Under the pieces are notes generated by a model. It searched no databases. It was given only the letters and a program-made list of their open reading frames with translations, and was not told the DNA's origin. Made by a program: the position numbers and the translations under genes. Below, piece after piece: positions 1-10,021 of a stretch of 64,000 nucleotides of DNA. This DNA comes from Novosphingobium sp. SG707 (GTDB lineage: Bacteria; Pseudomonadota; Alphaproteobacteria; Sphingomonadales; Sphingomonadaceae), in NCBI RefSeq assembly GCF_012275515.1, contig NZ_JAAZQL010000003.1, forward strand, positions 1 through 64,000, in the 5' to 3' direction. Numbering within the stretch: position 1 is the first letter of the stretch; each line of letters begins with the position of its first letter.

Positions 1-106
1 GCCCCCCATGATCCGATGACCAAACAGGCGGCATAACAAAAACCAGGTGAGCTTAACTTAGCCGCAAACCTGTCCAGGAAGGCGGGACCACCTCACTTGT
101 CCCGCG

Positions 107-925
107 TCAGCTCAGGCGGCGGTGTATGCTTTGAACAATAAATCCCCGCGGCGCCCCCTCCGTCGGGCTCTGCGCTCCCGAAACCAGATAGGTGCCTTTG
201 GGATCCAGAGGCTCCGCAACCCCCGCAATCTCAGCGGGGAGCATTATGCCACCCAATGTGGCGGCGCGGACGTACCAACTGCCGAGAGCAAACACGAGAG
301 TACCCTGCAGATGAGGCCACGCGCGATCATATGTCAGCGCATCAGTTTGTCGGTAGATCACAGGAATTTTGAGCGGGAGGTTCGCTGCATGAAAGATCTC
401 ATTCCACTCTGGAGTTTGGAGCGCCTTTTGATCAAGAACCGCAGCTTTCCCGACCTTCAGCGCCTTCTCCAGAAGCGCCGCCTCAGCGGACTCAATTTCG
501 AATAAAGCCCCGTCGGCGCCTGTCACCTTGATCGTTGTCTTGGTCGCGTTGCCCTTCTGCATCGCCCCTATCAGTGCCCTGACCAGGGAGCGCATGTGAC
601 TCGGTACAATATTTGGGTGGCCATTATGAATGGCCATTACGACACCTCCGAGCTGCAGTACAAAGCTCTCCAACAGAGCGCGGTTTTCATAGAGCGTCCT
701 GACACCTTTGCTGAGCTCAACGACGCCCTCAAGCAAGGCCCAAAGGCTGGCAATCTCGATCTTGCGTACAACCAGCCGTGCACCTTTTACACCTAAACGG
801 TTGCAATGACCTGAGTAAGCACCAGCCAAACGGCTTAAAACTGCACCTGATTGGGCTGCGTCCGCTCCATTCTCAAAATTAATTTTGAGTTCGAGAGTTG
901 CTTTGACGGATGTTTCCTCAAGCAT
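107..925 (-). CDS. hypothetical protein, island cargo
   Basis: A 272-residue protein that I do not recognise. The first ~60 residues look beta-rich and end in 'GARLVVRKIEIASLWALLEG'. A helical stretch follows (about residues 60-95), which could be amphipathic or membrane-associating, then a mixed C-terminal half rich in Ala, Leu and Gly. There is no signal peptide or catalytic motif. It lies on the same strand as the integrase at 1271-2521, inside the putative island. Base composition is visibly less GC-rich than the chromosomal genes to the right, which fits horizontal transfer. The ATG at 925 has no strong ribosome binding site. Function is unknown; a role in phage defence or element maintenance would only be a guess from location. 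Confidence 0.6.
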   Translation of the reverse strand: MLEETSVKATLELKINFENGADAAQSGAVLSRLAGAYSGHCNRLGVKGARLVVRKIEIASLWALLEGVVELSKGVRTLYENRALLESFVLQLGGVVMAIHNGHPNIVPSHMRSLVRALIGAMQKGNATKTTIKVTGADGALFEIESAEAALLEKALKVGKAAVLDQKALQTPEWNEIFHAANLPLKIPVIYRQTDALTYDRAWPHLQGTLVFALGSWYVRAATLGGIMLPAEIAGVAEPLDPKGTYLVSGAQSPTEGAPRGFIVQSIHRRLS

Positions 926-1270
926 GAATTACCGATCGTTGCGTCAACCTGAACCGCCCATGGCTAAAATGAACGTGTATATTTTTAATTCAGAAGAAAA
1001 CGTCGCGTGAGAGCATACTCCCTTGCTGCCCGTACGCATGTCGTAGTTCTGATGCAGCCTGCGTAGCATAGAGACGAGTACCAATCCAACCCATGAACCA
1101 CCGGCTGCTTGGGGACCCTCCCACACTATCCCGGCCGTTCCGAACTGCGAGGTGGCAACAGGAATGTAGGACAGCAAGCTGCCTTTGCTCGCGTATAGGA
1201 GACTGTCAGGGCCGCCCCTCAACCGGCGACATCCACTCGCGAGATGAGCCACATTCGATGCCCCCTAAGC
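926..1270. other. intergenic stretch inside the island
   Basis: This 345-base stretch separates the hypothetical gene from the integrase. Short open frames exist on both strands (for example 944-1252 minus), but none has a good ribosome binding site, family motif or convincing codon use. I see no clear hairpin terminator or repeat here. Confidence 0.4.
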
Positions 1271-2521
1271 CTACGATCCGCTGTGCCCAAACTGCGGCCG
1301 CAATATCTTTGCGCCGGCGCGCAATTGGTCGAGATAATCGGACCAATGCTGCATCATCCTTACACGCTCTTCCCAATACTGCCCGCGAGCATAGGCGCGC
1401 CGGATTGAATTGCCATCGGCATGGGCTAACTGACGCTCTATCGCATCGGGATTCCAACACCCCATTTCATTGAGCAGCGTTGCCGCCATTGCGCGAAATC
1501 CATGGCCCGTCATCTGATCCTTGGCATAGCCCAGCCGGCGCAAAGCCGCGTTGATTGTGTTGTCGGACATGGGCCGATCAAGCGCACGAAGGGAGGGAAA
1601 CAGGAAAGGACTATAGCCCGAATCGTGCTCGATCTCTGCCAGTATGGCAATCACCTGCCGGGACAATGGGACAGCATGCGGGCGACGCATTTTCATCTTA
1701 TGACCCGGGATCGTCCATACCCGCCTCTCCAGATCAAACTCACTGAATTCAGCCCAACGCAATTCTCCGGGCCGCACGAAGACGTGAGCCAGCAGCCGCA
1801 AAGCAGTCCCGGTAAGGGGATGCCCATCGTAATCATCAATGGACCGCAGCAAGGCTCCTGCCTCCATCGGGGTAGTGATTGCCGCACGGTGAGTTGTTTT
1901 AGGCGTCGCCAAGGCCCCGCGCAGATCTGAGGCAATATCTCGCTCAGTGCGCGCCGTGGCGATGGCATATCGGAAAATCTGACTCGCAGCGGTGCGCGCT
2001 CGATTGGCGGTATCGTAACGCTTGGTCGCTTCGATTTTCTTCAATGCCAGAAGCAGTTCATGGGCCGTAATTTCTCGGATCGGACGGCGACCTATGGCGG
2101 GATAAAGCTTCGCCAACAGCCACCGGGCTTTTTTAACCGTCATCGCCGCTGCGCCCTCGGCAATGATTTTCTCAAGCCATTCCGCAGCCACCGCTTCAAA
2201 GGTATGAGCAGCTGCGAGTGTTCGCGCAATCTTGTCCAGCTTGGCCTGCTCTACAGGATCAACACCTTTGGCCAACAGCCGGCGCGCATCAAGCAAGCGC
2301 TCGCGCGCTTCGCCCAGCAGGAGCTCGGGCCAACGTCCAAAAGTTATAGTTTTCTGCTTGCCGTAAATGCGGTAATTCATGCGCCATACGCGACCACCTG
2401 CGGGCTCAACCAGCAGGTATAAACCATCGCGGTCACTCAGCTTGTATGGCTTATCTTTGGGCTTTGCGCGCGACACCCATGCCGCTGTAAGCCCGGATTT
2501 CTGCCGCTTCCCGTCCGTCAT
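1271..2521 (-). CDS. tyrosine-type site-specific integrase (P4/DUF4102 type)
   Basis: A 416-residue tyrosine recombinase that cuts and rejoins DNA between element and host attachment sites. The N-terminal ~100 residues match the DUF4102 arm-binding domain ('YKLSDRDGLYLLVEPAGG' then 'ITFGRWPELLLGEARERL'). A SAM-like core-binding domain follows. The catalytic domain starts near residue 215, with 'VRPGELRWAEF' carrying the first Arg, then 'GHGFRAMAATLLNE' carrying the His-x-x-Arg pair. 'LAHADGNSIRRAYARGQYWE' holds the last His and the Tyr region. GGAG sits 8 bases before the ATG. The gene is transcribed away from the tRNA-Cys whose 3' end is 164 bases upstream. This is the usual arrangement for islands that use a tRNA 3' end as attachment site. 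Length is typical and the gene looks intact. Confidence 0.93.
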   Translation of the reverse strand: MTDGKRQKSGLTAAWVSRAKPKDKPYKLSDRDGLYLLVEPAGGRVWRMNYRIYGKQKTITFGRWPELLLGEARERLLDARRLLAKGVDPVEQAKLDKIARTLAAAHTFEAVAAEWLEKIIAEGAAAMTVKKARWLLAKLYPAIGRRPIREITAHELLLALKKIEATKRYDTANRARTAASQIFRYAIATARTERDIASDLRGALATPKTTHRAAITTPMEAGALLRSIDDYDGHPLTGTALRLLAHVFVRPGELRWAEFSEFDLERRVWTIPGHKMKMRRPHAVPLSRQVIAILAEIEHDSGYSPFLFPSLRALDRPMSDNTINAALRRLGYAKDQMTGHGFRAMAATLLNEMGCWNPDAIERQLAHADGNSIRRAYARGQYWEERVRMMQHWSDYLDQLRAGAKILRPQFGHSGS

Positions 2522-2627
2522 GATGGTATCTCCGTATCGGCATGTCGGAGCCTACCATCACTTCATCCATCACATGGGTGAGATTTAGTGAAATGCCTCG
2601 ACATCACGCGGGGCATAATACCAGACA

Positions 2628-2650
2628 AAAATGGCAGAAAACAGCCATTT
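2628..2650 (-). terminator. hairpin terminator downstream of tRNA-Cys
   Basis: Read on the minus strand, AAATGGC and GCCATTT pair around an 8-base loop and are followed by a run of T. The hairpin lies ~35 bases after the tRNA-Cys 3' end and before the integrase, so it could end the tRNA transcript. A second inverted repeat (TCTCAG/CTGAGA) lies at about 2660-2679 and could be a protein site at the attachment region. Confidence 0.5.
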
Positions 2651-2684
2651 ACGAGACCTTCTCAGACGTCCTGAGAGGCAAAAT

Positions 2685-2710
2685 TGGAGGCCCGAGCCGG
2701 AATCGAACCG
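2685..2710. other. putative attachment site at tRNA-Cys 3' end
   Basis: The 3' part of the tRNA, facing the integrase, is the likely crossover region for the element on the left. The matching direct repeat would lie beyond the left edge of the window and cannot be checked here. Extent is approximate and inferred from the P4-type integrase next to a tRNA gene. Confidence 0.45.
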
Positions 2711-2758
2711 GCGTGCACGGATTTGCAGTCCGCTGCGTCACCACTCCGCCATCGGGCC
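2685..2758 (-). tRNA. tRNA-Cys (anticodon GCA)
   Basis: The minus strand folds as a standard 74-base tRNA with encoded CCA. The acceptor stem is GGCCCGA pairing with TCGGGCC, the T arm is CCGG-TTCGATT-CCGG, and the anticodon loop CTGCAAA gives anticodon GCA. The 3' end faces the integrase gene. The tRNA remains complete, as expected when an island inserts at a tRNA 3' end and rebuilds it. Confidence 0.95.
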
Positions 2759-3021
2759 ATCCATGCGGTGAGGCGCTGCCAGTAGACGAGGCGGGCGCGG
2801 ATGGCAACAGCGATTCGTGCAAATCTTTTGCGGATGGGCCGCCTGCCCCTTTGGGCCTGCCGCCTCGCCGATTGCCTCCTTGCCATTGGCCTTTTGGGGG
2901 ACCACAATTATCTTTCCAGCGCCTTGATGCCATTGGGGCGTTGACGCCGCCCCCGTCCGGTTTGTATGTAAGGCAAACAAAAAGGTCGGGGACTCATCGG
3001 CCTATTCAGGAGAGCATACAG

Positions 3022-4134
<1,113 letters not shown>

Positions 4135-4147
4135 TTCGGGAGAAAGA

Positions 4148-4531
4148 ATGATGTTTACCCATATCATGGTCGGTTGCAGCGATCCGGCCAAAACCAAGGT
4201 CTTTTACGATGCGCTGTTCGGCGCGCTGGGCGGCACGCCCGGTTTCGACACCGGCAAGGGCGCCTTTTATCAGCATAATGGCGGCGCTTTCGGCTTCACC
4301 CTGCCCGCCAATGGCCAGCCGGTCAGCTATGCCAATGGCGGCACTATCGGCTTTGCCGCGACCAGCACCGATATGGTCGAGGCTTGGCACGCGGCGGGCC
4401 TGGCCAATGGCGGCACCTGTGAAGGCGCGCCCGGACCGCGCCCCATGCCGGGCCGCAACCTGTATGGCGCCTATCTGCGCGACCTTGATGGCAACAAGAT
4501 CTGCGCCTTTGTAGACCTGGATAAGGCATAA
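4148..4531 (+). CDS. VOC (glyoxalase/dioxygenase fold) family protein
   Basis: A 127-residue protein beginning 'MMFTHIMVGCSDPAKTKVFY', the typical first strand and helix of the vicinal oxygen chelate fold. It ends with 'LYGAYLRDLDGNKICAFVD', the typical last strand with an acidic metal-ligand position. GGGAG precedes the ATG. It lies 13 bases after frmA, and its TAA overlaps the ATG of fdsG, so the genes are almost certainly cotranscribed. Members of this family bind metal and act on small adducts including glutathione conjugates. A role near the hydroxymethyl- or formylglutathione step is inference from position only. Confidence 0.8.
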   Translation: MMFTHIMVGCSDPAKTKVFYDALFGALGGTPGFDTGKGAFYQHNGGAFGFTLPANGQPVSYANGGTIGFAATSTDMVEAWHAAGLANGGTCEGAPGPRPMPGRNLYGAYLRDLDGNKICAFVDLDKA

Positions 4532-4953
4532 TGACCAACGAGCGCCTGCAAGAGATCCTCGCTCGGCATGCCGGGACCGAAGGCCCGCTGTTGCCGATTT
4601 TGCACGATGTGCAGCGGGCCTTTGGCTGCGTTTCGCCCGACACGCAGCAGGCCATCGCGCAGGCGCTCAACCTGTCCCGCGCCGAGGTGCATGGGGTGGT
4701 GAGTTTCTATCACGACTTTACCGAGGAAGCCGACCCGCGCCCCTGTGTGCAGCTCTGCCGGGCCGAGGCCTGTCAGGCGCGCGGGGTTGAGGCGTTGATC
4801 GAGGCCGCGGAGGCCGCCGCCGGGAACCGGGTGCGGATCTCGCCCGTTTATTGCCTTGGCCTGTGCAGCGTTGGCCCTGCGGCAAGGATTGGGGATACGC
4901 TCCATGCGCGGCTGGATGCGGCTTCGCTGGTGCGGCTGGTGGAGGCGGCATGA
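4531..4953 (+). CDS. fdsG: NAD-dependent formate dehydrogenase gamma subunit
   Basis: A 140-residue NuoE-like subunit with a thioredoxin fold that carries one [2Fe-2S] cluster. Cluster cysteines are visible in 'CVQLCRAEAC' (about residues 72-81) and 'YCLGLC' (about 108-113). The N-terminal helical part 'GPLLPILHDVQRAFGCVS' is standard for the family. It forms part of the diaphorase module of the soluble, oxygen-tolerant FdsABG enzyme, passing electrons from formate towards FMN and NAD+. Its start overlaps the stop of the VOC gene (TAATG) and its stop overlaps the start of fdsB (ATGA), which indicates translational coupling. Confidence 0.92.
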   Translation: MTNERLQEILARHAGTEGPLLPILHDVQRAFGCVSPDTQQAIAQALNLSRAEVHGVVSFYHDFTEEADPRPCVQLCRAEACQARGVEALIEAAEAAAGNRVRISPVYCLGLCSVGPAARIGDTLHARLDAASLVRLVEAA

Positions 4954-6461
4954 TGATCGTCCGCATTTCCGATGATTCGCTCGCCCTCGCGCTGGGGGCT
5001 GATGCACTGGCCTCGGGTTTTGAGGCGGCGGGCGCGACGGTCGAGCGCGTATCGAGCTGGGGTATGCACTGGCTCGAACCCTTGGTTGAGGTGGATGGCA
5101 TCGGCTATGGCCCGGCGACGGTCGATGATGTGTCCGCGATCCTTGATGGGACCAGCGCGCTCAATATCGGCCCGATTGCCGACCATCCCTTCATCAAGCC
5201 CCAGCAGCGCCTGACCTTTGCCCGCGCGGGTAAGACCCGGCCCCTGAGCCTTGAGGATTACGAGGCCACCGGCGGCTGGTCGGGCCTGCGCCGCGCGCAG
5301 GCCATGTCCGGCGAGGCGGTGATTGCCGAAGTCACGCAATCCGGCCTGCGCGGTCGCGGCGGGGCGGGTTTTCCGGCGGGGATCAAGTGGAACACCGTGG
5401 CCAAGGCGCCGGGCGGGCGCAAATATGTCGTCTGCAACGCTGACGAAGGCGATTCCGGCACCTTTGCCGACCGGATGCTGATGGAGGGTGATCCCTTCCA
5501 GCTTATCGAGGGTCTGGCCATCTGCGCCCATGCCGTCGGCGCGCAAACCGCCTATATCTACACCCGCAGCGAATATCCCCATGCGATCGCCAAGCTGCGC
5601 GCCGCCATTGACCTTGCCGCCGCCATCATCGCTCCGCTCCACATGGAAGTCCGCGAAGGCGCAGGCGCCTATGTCTGCGGCGAGGAAACTTCGCTGCTCA
5701 ATTCCATCGAGGGCAAGCGCGGCGTGGTGCGCGCCAAGCCGCCCCTGCCCGCGCTTGAAGGCCTGTTCGGCTGCCCCACGGTGGTCAACAATGTGCTGAC
5801 CATCGCGGCCATCCCGCATATCCTATCCGAAGGCGGAGCGGCGGAATATGCGGCCCTTGGCGTGGACCGCAGCCTTGGCACCAAGCCGATCCAATTGGCG
5901 GGCAATATCAAGCATGGCGGGCTGTATGAGACGGCCTTCGGCATTTCGCTGCATGATCTGGTTTACACGATTGGCGGCGGCACGGCCTCCGGCCGCCCGG
6001 TCAAGGCGGTGCAGGTGGGCGGGCCTTTGGGCGCCTATATCCCTCCTGCGCAATTCGATCTGCCGTTCGATTATGAAGCCTATGCCCGCGCCGATGCGCT
6101 GATCGGCCATGGCGGCGTGGTGGTGGTGGACGACAGCGCCGACATGGGCCGCCTCGCCCGTTTCGCCATGGAATTCTGCGCGGTGGAAAGCTGCGGCAAA
6201 TGCACGCCATGCCGGATCGGATCGACGCGCGGGGTTGAACTCCTCGACCGCATCCGCGTCGGGGCCAAGGTGCTCGATCCCGTGGGCGCGCTGCCGCAGA
6301 TGCATAATGCGCCCAAAGTGGCCCGCACCGCCGATCAGGACATAGCCCTGCTGGAAGAGCTTTGCGAGACGATGAAATTCGGCTCGCTCTGCGCGCTGGG
6401 CGGGTTCACGCCCTATCCGGTGCTCTCGGCGTTGCGCCATTGGCCGGAGGATTTCCAGTGA
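4950..6461 (+). CDS. fdsB: NAD-dependent formate dehydrogenase beta subunit (FMN/NAD site)
   Basis: A 503-residue NuoF-like flavoprotein. The first ~120 residues form the extra N-terminal domain seen in FdsB. The NADH-binding signature 'GRGGAGFPAG' follows, then the FMN region around 'NADEGDSGTFADR'. The [4Fe-4S] motif 'ESCGKCTPCRIG' sits near residue 413. It is the site where electrons from formate reduce NAD+ in the cytoplasm. The ATG at 4950 overlaps the fdsG stop; the longer upstream frame is unlikely because it reads through fdsG. Its stop overlaps the GTG of mobA. Confidence 0.93.
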   Translation: MMIVRISDDSLALALGADALASGFEAAGATVERVSSWGMHWLEPLVEVDGIGYGPATVDDVSAILDGTSALNIGPIADHPFIKPQQRLTFARAGKTRPLSLEDYEATGGWSGLRRAQAMSGEAVIAEVTQSGLRGRGGAGFPAGIKWNTVAKAPGGRKYVVCNADEGDSGTFADRMLMEGDPFQLIEGLAICAHAVGAQTAYIYTRSEYPHAIAKLRAAIDLAAAIIAPLHMEVREGAGAYVCGEETSLLNSIEGKRGVVRAKPPLPALEGLFGCPTVVNNVLTIAAIPHILSEGGAAEYAALGVDRSLGTKPIQLAGNIKHGGLYETAFGISLHDLVYTIGGGTASGRPVKAVQVGGPLGAYIPPAQFDLPFDYEAYARADALIGHGGVVVVDDSADMGRLARFAMEFCAVESCGKCTPCRIGSTRGVELLDRIRVGAKVLDPVGALPQMHNAPKVARTADQDIALLEELCETMKFGSLCALGGFTPYPVLSALRHWPEDFQ

Positions 6462-6991
6462 TTCTGGGCGCGGTTCTTGCCGGTGGCCGCTCCACCCGTT
6501 TCGGCAGCGACAAAGCGCTGGCCGTCCTCGACGGGCAAACGCTGATCGCGCGCGCGGTTGCCCTGCTGGGCCGCCAATGCAGCGCGGTGGTGGTGGTTGG
6601 CCGCGAGGAGGCCCCCGCCCCCTGCATCCCCGACTGGCCCGCGCCGGGCATGGGGCCGCTGGGCGGATTGGCCGCCGCGCTGCGCCATGCGCGTGACAAT
6701 GGTTTTACCGATGTGCTGTGCATCTCGGTCGATGCGGTGGGGCTGGATGACCGGCTGCTGGGGCAACTCTTCCCCTCGCCCGCCTATGTCGAGAGCCAGC
6801 CCGTGATCGGCCTGTGGCCCGCCCATGCCGCCGATGCGGTCGAGGCGATCCTGCGCGGTGACGGCAAACATTCGCTGCGCGCGCTGGTCGAGGCGACAGG
6901 CGCGAGGGGCGTCACGCTGCATCGCCCGCCCGCCAATATCAATTCCCCCGACGATCTCGCCCAATGCGAGGAGGCAATCCATGGCCTATGA
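6458..6991 (+). CDS. mobA: molybdenum cofactor guanylyltransferase
   Basis: A 177-residue nucleotidyltransferase that adds GMP to molybdopterin to make the guanine dinucleotide cofactor. FdsA-type formate dehydrogenases need that cofactor in its bis form. The signature 'LAGGRSTRFGSDKALA' lies at the N-terminus, with 'GPLGGLAAAL' near residue 68. I chose GTG at 6458 because GGAGG lies 7 bases upstream and the codon overlaps the fdsB stop (GTGA). Its 3' end overlaps the start of fdsA by 11 bases. Having mobA between fdsB and fdsA couples cofactor synthesis to the enzyme. I see no fdhD/fdsC gene, which is usual in fds operons. Confidence 0.9.
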   Translation: MILGAVLAGGRSTRFGSDKALAVLDGQTLIARAVALLGRQCSAVVVVGREEAPAPCIPDWPAPGMGPLGGLAAALRHARDNGFTDVLCISVDAVGLDDRLLGQLFPSPAYVESQPVIGLWPAHAADAVEAILRGDGKHSLRALVEATGARGVTLHRPPANINSPDDLAQCEEAIHGL

Positions 6992-9815
6992 AATGCAACC
7001 CGATTTCGGCACCCCGGCGCGCGATGGTGCTCCGGTAACACTGACCATCGACGGCCGCGCCGTCACCGTGCCTGCCGGCACCAGCGTGATGCGGGCCGCC
7101 GCCGAGATTGGCGGGGCGATCCCCAAACTCTGCGCCACAGACAATGTCGAGGCGTTTGGTTCGTGCCGGATGTGTCTGGTCGAGATCGAGGGCGCGCGGG
7201 GATTGCCTGCCAGTTGCACCACGCCGGTGGCGGCGGCCATGGTGGTGAAAACCCAGACGCCGAGGCTGGAAAAAATCCGGCGCGGGGTGATGGAGCTTTA
7301 TATCTCCGACCACCCACTCGACTGCCTGACCTGCAGCGCGAACAATGATTGCGAATTGCAGGATACCGCAGCGCAAGTGGGCCTGCGCGATGTGCGCTAT
7401 GGCTATGCAGGCGAAAACCATCTGGGTCAGGCGCCTGACCTGTCCAACCCCTATTTCGCGTTTGATGCCAGCAAGTGCATCGTCTGCTCGCGCTGCGTCC
7501 GCGCCTGTGAGGAGGTGCAGGGCACCTTTGCGCTGACCATCGAGGGGCGCGGGTTTGATTCGGCCGTTTCCGCAGGCGCGGCTGCGGATGATTTCCTTTC
7601 CAGCGAATGCGTCTCCTGCGGAGCCTGCGTTCAGGCCTGCCCGACGGCGGCGCTGAATGAAAAATCGGTGGCGGAAATCGGTAAGCCCGAACGCGCCGTG
7701 GTGACGACCTGCGCCTATTGCGGGGTGGGCTGCACCTTCCGGGCGGAAATGCGCGGCGACCAATTGGTGCGCATGGTGCCGTGGAAGGATGGCAAGGCCA
7801 ATCGCGGGCATAGCTGCGTCAAGGGTCGTTTTGCATGGGGCTATGCCAACCATGCAGACCGCATCACGCGCCCGATGATCCGCGAGAGCATTACCCAGCC
7901 ATGGCGCGAAGTGTCGTGGGAGGAGGCGATCAGCTTTACCGCCACGCGTTTGAAGGCGATCAAGGCGCAATATGGCGCGCGGGCGCTGGGCGGGATCACG
8001 TCGAGTCGCTGCACCAATGAGGAAGCCTTCCTTGTCCAAAAACTGGTGCGCGGCGGGTTTGGCTCGAACAATGTCGATACTTGCGCGCGGGTGTGCCATT
8101 CGCCCACCGGCTATGGGTTGAAGACCACCTTTGGCACCAGCGCGGGGACGCAGGATTTCGACAGCGTGGAGGACAGCGACGTCATCCTCATCATAGGTGC
8201 GAACCCCACCGATGGGCATCCGGTGTTTGCCAGTCGCATGAAGAAGCGTTTGCGCCAAGGGGCCAAGCTGATCGTGATCGACCCGCGCCGGATCGACATG
8301 GTGCGCAGCCCGCATATCGAGGCCGCGCATCATCTGGCGCTGCAACCGGGCACCAATGTCGCGGTGCTGACGGCGGTCGCCCATGTGATCGTGACCGAAG
8401 GGCTGGCCGATGAGGCTTTCGTCCGCGAGCGTTGCGACTGGGATGAATATCAGGATTGGGCGCGGTTTGTGTCGGACGCGCGCCATTCGCCCGAAACACT
8501 GGAACCGGTGACGCGGGTTCCAGCCGAAGAATTGCGGGCGGCGGCGCGGCTATTTGCCACAGGCGGTAACGGCGCGATCTATTACGGCCTTGGCGTGACC
8601 GAACATTCGCAGGGTTCCTCCACCGTCATGGCGATTGCCAATCTGGCGATGGCGACGGGCAATGTCGGTCGGCGCGGCGTGGGGGTGAACCCTCTGCGCG
8701 GGCAGAACAATGTGCAGGGCGCCTGCGACATGGGTTCGTTCCCGCATGAATTGACCGGTTATCGCCATATTTCCGATGGCGACACGCGGGCGCAGTTCGA
8801 AGCGGAATGGGGCGTGGCGCTGGATGCGGAGCCGGGCCTGCGCATTCCCAATATGCTGGATGCGGCGGTCGACGGTTCGTTCCGCGCGATCTATATTCAG
8901 GGCGAGGATATCCTGCAATCCGACCCCAACACGCATCATGTTGCCGCAGGGCTTGCGGCGATGGACTGCGTGATCGTGCATGACCTTTTCCTCAACGAAA
9001 CCGCCAATTACGCCCATGTCTTCCTGCCGGGCAGCACTTTCCTTGAGAAGACCGGCACTTTCACCAATGCCGAGCGGCGCATCCAGATGGTGCGGCGGGT
9101 GATGGACCCGGCCAATGGCTATGAGGATTGGCAGGTCACGCAATTGCTGGCCCGGGCGATGGATCTGGATTGGGATTACAGCGATGCGGGCCAGATCATG
9201 GATGAGATCGCCCGCCTGACCCCTTCGTTTGCCGGAGTGTCCCATGCGCGGCTGGATGCCGAAGGTTCGCTGCAATGGCCGGTCAACGAGGCGCACCCCG
9301 ATGGCAGCCCGATCATGCATGTCGATGGCTTTGTGCGCGGCAAGGGCAAGTTTGTGGTGACGGAATATATCCCCACCGACGAGCGCACCGGGCCGCGCTA
9401 TCCGCTGCTGCTGACCACTGGGCGGATTCTCAGCCAGTATAATGTGGGCGCGCAGACGCGGCGGACGGCCAATTCCGTGTGGCATGCCGAGGATGTGCTG
9501 GAAATCCATCCGACGGATGCGGAAAACCGGGGCCTGTCCAGTGGCGACTGGGTGAAGCTGGCAAGCCGGGCGGGGGAAACGACCTTGCGCGCGCTGGTGA
9601 CCGATCGCGTGGCGCCCGGCGTGGTTTACACCACCTTCCACCACCCCGACACGCAGGCCAATGTGGTGACCACCGAGAACTCGGACTGGGCCACCAATTG
9701 CCCGGAATATAAGGTCACGGCGGTGCAGGTCATGCCTTCGAACGGGCCGACCGCGTGGCAGCGCGACTATGAAGCCCAGGCCCAGCAGGCGCGCAGGATC
9801 GAGGCAGCCGAATGA
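6981..9815 (+). CDS. fdsA: NAD-dependent formate dehydrogenase alpha (catalytic, molybdenum) subunit
   Basis: A 944-residue catalytic subunit that oxidises formate to CO2. The domains run in the standard order. First is an N-terminal [2Fe-2S] domain with cysteines in 'PKLC', 'GSCRMC' and 'ASC'. Next is a NuoG-like segment 'DHPLDCLTCSANNDCELQ', then two [4Fe-4S] ferredoxin motifs ('CIVCSRCVRAC', 'CVSCGACVQACP'). The bis-MGD domain follows, with cluster motif 'CAYCGVGC' and 'CVKGR'. The catalytic residue is cysteine, not selenocysteine, in 'TCARVCHSPTGYGL'. GAGGAGG lies 6 bases before the ATG at 6981. The gene overlaps mobA upstream and fdsD downstream. Length matches FdsA of Cupriavidus and Rhodobacter. 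Confidence 0.95.
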   Translation: MAYEMQPDFGTPARDGAPVTLTIDGRAVTVPAGTSVMRAAAEIGGAIPKLCATDNVEAFGSCRMCLVEIEGARGLPASCTTPVAAAMVVKTQTPRLEKIRRGVMELYISDHPLDCLTCSANNDCELQDTAAQVGLRDVRYGYAGENHLGQAPDLSNPYFAFDASKCIVCSRCVRACEEVQGTFALTIEGRGFDSAVSAGAAADDFLSSECVSCGACVQACPTAALNEKSVAEIGKPERAVVTTCAYCGVGCTFRAEMRGDQLVRMVPWKDGKANRGHSCVKGRFAWGYANHADRITRPMIRESITQPWREVSWEEAISFTATRLKAIKAQYGARALGGITSSRCTNEEAFLVQKLVRGGFGSNNVDTCARVCHSPTGYGLKTTFGTSAGTQDFDSVEDSDVILIIGANPTDGHPVFASRMKKRLRQGAKLIVIDPRRIDMVRSPHIEAAHHLALQPGTNVAVLTAVAHVIVTEGLADEAFVRERCDWDEYQDWARFVSDARHSPETLEPVTRVPAEELRAAARLFATGGNGAIYYGLGVTEHSQGSSTVMAIANLAMATGNVGRRGVGVNPLRGQNNVQGACDMGSFPHELTGYRHISDGDTRAQFEAEWGVALDAEPGLRIPNMLDAAVDGSFRAIYIQGEDILQSDPNTHHVAAGLAAMDCVIVHDLFLNETANYAHVFLPGSTFLEKTGTFTNAERRIQMVRRVMDPANGYEDWQVTQLLARAMDLDWDYSDAGQIMDEIARLTPSFAGVSHARLDAEGSLQWPVNEAHPDGSPIMHVDGFVRGKGKFVVTEYIPTDERTGPRYPLLLTTGRILSQYNVGAQTRRTANSVWHAEDVLEIHPTDAENRGLSSGDWVKLASRAGETTLRALVTDRVAPGVVYTTFHHPDTQANVVTTENSDWATNCPEYKVTAVQVMPSNGPTAWQRDYEAQAQQARRIEAAE

Positions 9816-10021
9816 ATACGACCGATCACCTCATCAAAATGGCCAACCAGATCGCCGCCAACCTTGCCGCGCAAGGGCGCGAGGTGGCGATCCGGGAAAC
9901 CGCCCAGCATATCATCGACTTTTGGGACCCGCGCATGAAGGCCGGGATTGCGGCGGCCGATCATGCGCAATTATCCGAAATCGCCCGCGCGGCGGTGGGC
10001 ATCGTGACCGCAAAGGCCTGA
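9812..10021 (+). CDS. fdsD: formate dehydrogenase delta subunit
   Basis: A 69-residue protein matching the small FdsD family: 'DHLIKMANQIAANLAAQG' followed by 'IRETAQHIIDFWDPRMKAGI'. FdsD is associated with the soluble formate dehydrogenase; its exact role (stability or assembly) is not settled. Its ATG overlaps the fdsA stop by 4 bases and its TGA overlaps the next ATG, so it is part of the same transcript. It is short, but placement and sequence make it a confident call. Confidence 0.88.
   Translation: MNTTDHLIKMANQIAANLAAQGREVAIRETAQHIIDFWDPRMKAGIAAADHAQLSEIARAAVGIVTAKA

Noticed and set aside
944..1252. 102-codon frame in the island gap
   Set aside because: No ribosome binding site, no recognisable domain and unusual composition; not called as a gene.
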